From Candidatus Defluviilinea gracilis (GTDB lineage Bacteria; Chloroflexota; Anaerolineae; Anaerolineales; Villigracilaceae), in NCBI GenBank assembly GCA_016716235.1, contig JADJWS010000001.1, positions 1,860,001 through 1,924,000 on the forward strand: a stretch of DNA of 64,000 nt, read 5' to 3'. The position numbers and the translations under genes were made by a program. Below, piece by piece: positions 61,275 through 64,000 of this stretch. Within the stretch, counting starts at the first letter, position 1, and each line of letters opens with the position of its first letter. The notes under the pieces are model-generated. The model worked only from the letters and a program-made list of their open reading frames with translations. It had not been told where the DNA came from and searched no databases.

Positions 61275-63083
61275 TTACTTGCTTGTCAACACTCCCAGCC
61301 GATCCACATACTCCTCCAGCACGGCGAAGGCGTCCTCGATGGGTTGAGTAGTGGTCATATCAATCCCAGCGACGCGATACACATCCATTGGCGATTTCGA
61401 TGAACCTGCCTTGAGGAAGTTGATGTGATCTTGCGCGGCGTTCGGGACTCCGTCGAGAATCCGTTTGGCGATGGCGTTCGCGGCAGAGATGCCGATGGCG
61501 TATTGGAACGAATAGAAGTCAATGTAGAGATGCGTGGTGAAAGTTCCCCACGTGATGCCGACCCGTTGACGGTCCAGATTCATTTCATTGCCATAGCCTT
61601 CGCTGAACAAGTCCGCCATGAGTTCGATCATCGAGTCTGCCGTGAGCGGCTGACCCTTTTCCACGCGCTGATGCGTTTCCAACTCGAAGCGCGCGAGCGT
61701 GGGCATGATGAAGAAGTAACGATGGAAATTGTCCATGGCTTCTTCGAGCAGGGCGGTTTGAAAATATTTGTTTTGATTCGTCTTGAGCAGATGCGCGCGC
61801 GTCATCGCTTGGTTGAAATTCGACGCGGTCTCCGAAATGATCGAAGGGTAGGTGTAATAGATCATCGGTTGAGCGCGGCTCGCATAATATGCGTGCATCG
61901 AGTGACCGAGTTCATGCGCGAGCGTGCTCATACTGCCCACATCGTCGGTGTAACTCATCATAATGAACGGATGCGTGTCGCTTGGCACGCGCGTCGAGAA
62001 GGCGCCTTGTCGTTTGCCCGCGTTGGGCGACCAATCTACCCATCGGTCATTCAGGCATCCCCGTCGCATGACGCGGACGTATTCCTCTCCCATCGGCGCG
62101 AGTCCCTCGCAGATCCAATCCACTGCTTTTTCAAATGAGACTTTGTGAGTCTTCGTTGTGAGCGGCGCCCACACATCATATGGATTCAACGTCTTCACGC
62201 CCAATGCTTTGCGGCGAATTTTCCAATACTTGTGCCAGAGCGGTAAATTCTTTTTGAAGATGTTGATGAGATTATGGAACATCTCGATTGGCACATTGCC
62301 GTTGAAGAGCGTGGCTTCGAGCGCGGAGTTAAATTTACGCGCCTTCATGTTGAACACGTTGGCTTTGATCGACGCGGTGAGATTGCTCGCCAGCGTGTTC
62401 TTTGCTTCAAGATATTTATCGTTGTAATTTTCCCACGCCGATTGACGCGCCTTGCGATCTGGCTCATTGAGGATCGCGTCGAACGTACTTTGGGTCAACT
62501 CCACTTTTTTGCCTTTGCTATTTTTCGCGGGCTTGAATTTGAAATCGGCATTCGCCAACAAACTCGCCGTGTTGCGCACCGTGCCGAACGGATCGCGCAA
62601 CATGCCCATCAACTCCTCCACCTCAGCACTGCGGACGTGCGCCTGCTTGCGAAAGAGATCGTTGACAAAATGCTCGTAGACTTTCATCCGCGCCTCGGAT
62701 TGGATCCACTGATGCAACTTCGCTTCACCCACCGACAGGAGTTCTGGTTCCACATAGGACGCCGCCGCGCCCACCTGAGCCAGCGCAGACATCGCCTTCC
62801 CGTTCATCGCCGCGCCCTGTTCATCGTTCGCATCCACCGAACTCGACATCGTCGCATACACGCGGACTTTCATCGAGCGTTGTTCGAGCGCGTCCATCGC
62901 GTTCATCGCTTCGAGGAACATATCCACGCTATCGCCGAGATGTCCTTTGTATTTCTGGATCGAAGGCAGCGCGTCGAGGATACTTTTCACCTCAGCATCG
63001 AATTGACTTGAGGATGCAAACACGCTTTCAGCGTTCCACGTTTGGTTCCTCTTCACTTTTGCGCGGGGTAGGGGGGCAGGCAT
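61275..63083 (-). CDS. pepF: oligoendopeptidase F (M3 family)
   Basis: The 602-residue metallopeptidase has the zinc motif HELGH in STLAHELGHSMHAYYAS near residue 387, with the third ligand Glu in PSIISETASNFNQAM near 414. The N-terminal helical lid (residues 20-200) and AGIDMTTTQPIEDAF at the end are typical of PepF. It cleaves short peptides in the cytoplasm. It is read alone. Confidence 0.94.
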   Translation of the reverse strand: MPAPLPRAKVKRNQTWNAESVFASSSQFDAEVKSILDALPSIQKYKGHLGDSVDMFLEAMNAMDALEQRSMKVRVYATMSSSVDANDEQGAAMNGKAMSALAQVGAAASYVEPELLSVGEAKLHQWIQSEARMKVYEHFVNDLFRKQAHVRSAEVEELMGMLRDPFGTVRNTASLLANADFKFKPAKNSKGKKVELTQSTFDAILNEPDRKARQSAWENYNDKYLEAKNTLASNLTASIKANVFNMKARKFNSALEATLFNGNVPIEMFHNLINIFKKNLPLWHKYWKIRRKALGVKTLNPYDVWAPLTTKTHKVSFEKAVDWICEGLAPMGEEYVRVMRRGCLNDRWVDWSPNAGKRQGAFSTRVPSDTHPFIMMSYTDDVGSMSTLAHELGHSMHAYYASRAQPMIYYTYPSIISETASNFNQAMTRAHLLKTNQNKYFQTALLEEAMDNFHRYFFIMPTLARFELETHQRVEKGQPLTADSMIELMADLFSEGYGNEMNLDRQRVGITWGTFTTHLYIDFYSFQYAIGISAANAIAKRILDGVPNAAQDHINFLKAGSSKSPMDVYRVAGIDMTTTQPIEDAFAVLEEYVDRLGVLTSK

Positions 63084-63104
63084 GATGGGTCTCCTTTGTG
63101 TTTT

Positions 63105-63509
63105 TCAATGAGGTGATAAATTTCTCACGGTCATATCATTTGCGCTATAGTAGCTAATTTCTTTTTCTGCAACTCGAATCATTTTGCCCATATGTTTCTG
63201 TTTTGAATCTAATAACGAATGGTCGAACAAATTCCTCAGCCGTTGCGGGATTTCACGCGCGCGCGAATCGGATAGGGCAAAGCAGACCATGCAAAATTGC
63301 CCGCTGATTGCAGTCTTTCGCCAAAAATCCTGTTCGTTGATCGTGACGAAGGTGGGTTGATTTTCCTGTTGAAGGAGTTTTGGTATGGCGTCATCTTTGA
63401 TGACCGTGTTAGGACGCAAGTCCGTAATGAAACAAATCGCTCCCTGATACCAGCGAGCGATCTGTTCTTCGATATTTCGACCCAACAGTTGTTCGTCGAG
63501 GACGATCAT
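63105..63509 (-). CDS. DUF5615-like PIN-type toxin candidate
   Basis: The 134-residue protein starts with MIVLDEQLLGR and has a second acidic stretch FITDLRPNTVIKDDAIPKLL, then PTFVTINEQDFW, like DUF5615/Mut7-C PIN domains that use clustered Asp residues for RNA cleavage. It overlaps the stop of the DUF433 gene by one base (TGATG). DUF433 and DUF5615 genes are commonly paired as toxin-antitoxin modules, so I call it the toxin half. The C-terminal 50 residues are longer than usual. Confidence 0.75.
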   Translation of the reverse strand: MIVLDEQLLGRNIEEQIARWYQGAICFITDLRPNTVIKDDAIPKLLQQENQPTFVTINEQDFWRKTAISGQFCMVCFALSDSRAREIPQRLRNLFDHSLLDSKQKHMGKMIRVAEKEISYYSANDMTVRNLSPH

Positions 63510-63790
63510 CAGGCTGTTTCCAATTGAGGCAATGACTTGACGAATTGACTGGCGATCAGTTGGATTGCTTCAATGACCGCCTCGCGCGAAATTGTATTGC
63601 GGTACCCCGCAACGATTTGGTCCATGTTCTCGCCTGCGGCTAAACGGTCTAATGTTCCAGTGATCTCGATCCGTGTGTACTTGAACGTGGGACGCCCATT
63701 ACAAACCCCAGGCGCGCGGACAACGTATTCTCCAAGCGGATAGTATTGATACGGTTCGTTCCCCACGGTTTCAGTGATTAACTTTTCCAT
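63509..63790 (-). CDS. DUF433 antitoxin-like protein
   Basis: The 93-residue protein carries VVRAPGVCNGRPTFKYTRIEITGTLDRLAAGENMDQIVAGYRNTISREAVIEAI, the DUF433 core. Its helix-turn-helix fold usually binds DNA and neutralises the partner PIN protein. The start lies upstream of the toxin gene on the minus strand, the antitoxin-first order. Confidence 0.82.
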   Translation of the reverse strand: MEKLITETVGNEPYQYYPLGEYVVRAPGVCNGRPTFKYTRIEITGTLDRLAAGENMDQIVAGYRNTISREAVIEAIQLIASQFVKSLPQLETA

Positions 63791-63876
63791 TGGGTCTCTC
63801 TTTCGCTTGGATCAAATTATAAGAATCTCTCGCGAATCATGCAAGTAGTTGATTCTCCCTGTCCTCGTGCCTGATG

Positions 63877-63915
63877 TTACGCGCCGTCCCGCAGGTTTGA
63901 CGGGACGGCGCGTAA
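63877..63915. repeat. 39-bp inverted repeat near the right window edge
   Basis: Arms TTACGCGCCGTCCCG (63877-63891) and CGGGACGGCGCGTAA (63901-63915) are perfect, with loop CAGGTTTGA. Flanking bases TGATG and GGTGAG are also found around the interrupted repeat beside the IS630 element (26421, 27636), so they may be one family. Confidence 0.7.
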
Positions 63916-63938
63916 GGTGAGTTACAAATCCTGAAACG

Positions 63939-64000
63939 TCACTCGATTTTTGGCGAGGTAAAGTATCTGCCGAGGAAATCTTTCACCAGCATCCAGCCGG
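63939..64000 (-). CDS. possible 3' end of a gene cut by the window edge
   Basis: On the minus strand one frame reads GWMLVKDFLGRYFTSPKIE and then TGA at 63939. Another frame is open to 63922 (..YLAKNRVTFQDL), so the choice is uncertain. Too little is visible to name a product. Confidence 0.25.
   Translation of the reverse strand, partial: GWMLVKDFLGRYFTSPKIE

Noticed and set aside
63105..63790. A second classical vapBC locus
   Set aside because: The domains are DUF433 and DUF5615-like, not AbrB plus canonical VapC, so it is described as that distinct pair.

Overview
The window looks like a chromosomal segment of a denitrification-capable Chloroflexota bacterium, most likely of the Anaerolineae. 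This is inferred, not proven. The reasons are a narGHJI operon with a cytochrome c partner, many proteins of the kind seen in that class (PepF, DUF2089/DUF4097 genes, deazaflavin-dependent nitroreductase-like protein), a Gram-positive-type LexA box, and intergenic regions packed with short perfect palindromes and MITE-like repeats.

Layout. 1-7490: the 3' end of an unknown gene, a lipoprotein cytochrome c, and narG-narH-narJ-narI. 7617-16175: PEP carboxylase, an SMR pump, a HAD hydrolase, RsmI, a membrane protein, an S10 peptidase and a sugar-phosphate isomerase. 16202-18659: a VapBC pair, a sulfotransferase and a glycosyltransferase. 18703-24301: a molybdate/tungstate region with an HTH/periplasmic-binding-like regulator behind a structured leader, a TupA-type and a ModA-type lipoprotein, ModB-type and TupB-type permeases, and one ATPase. 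It is followed by a SelW-like selenoprotein read through an in-frame TGA. It probably supplies the metal for NarG. 24359-28436: trpS, dtd, a nitroreductase-like protein, a decayed IS630 copy and a dihydroorotate-dehydrogenase-like gene that carries an in-frame palindromic element. 28442-36595: a propeller lipoprotein, an FAD oxidoreductase, two M16 peptidase homologues, acpS and a LexA-box-preceded ATPase. 36865-42586: tRNA-Thr, Tyr, Thr, tuf (frameshifted), rpmG, tRNA-Trp, secE, nusG, rplK, rplA, an L10 leader with attenuator, rplJ and rplL.

The most striking region is 42695-49536. A strong promoter drives a seven-gene cluster that encodes nearly every part of a eukaryote-like ubiquitin pathway: an E1 with an N-terminal GntR-type DNA-binding domain, a membrane protein with a C-terminal RING-like zinc finger, a ubiquitin-like/E2 fusion, a free ubiquitin-like protein ending in Gly, a JAMM deubiquitinase-like protease, a membrane FHA protein and a secreted/anchored VWA protein. 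The two ubiquitin-like domains are about two thirds identical and share the same Thr-Ala-Gly end, which suggests that the JAMM protease releases the fused copy.

Downstream are lexA (with a textbook LexA box between its -35 and -10), corA, and a run of MFS exporters interleaved with proteins that all share a short SHOCT-like helical hairpin. A minus-strand arsenic operon follows (ArsR, ArsM and a 22-residue peptide with six cysteines), then PepF and a DUF433/DUF5615 toxin-antitoxin-like pair. Single-base frameshifts in tuf and the VWA gene may be assembly errors rather than biology.
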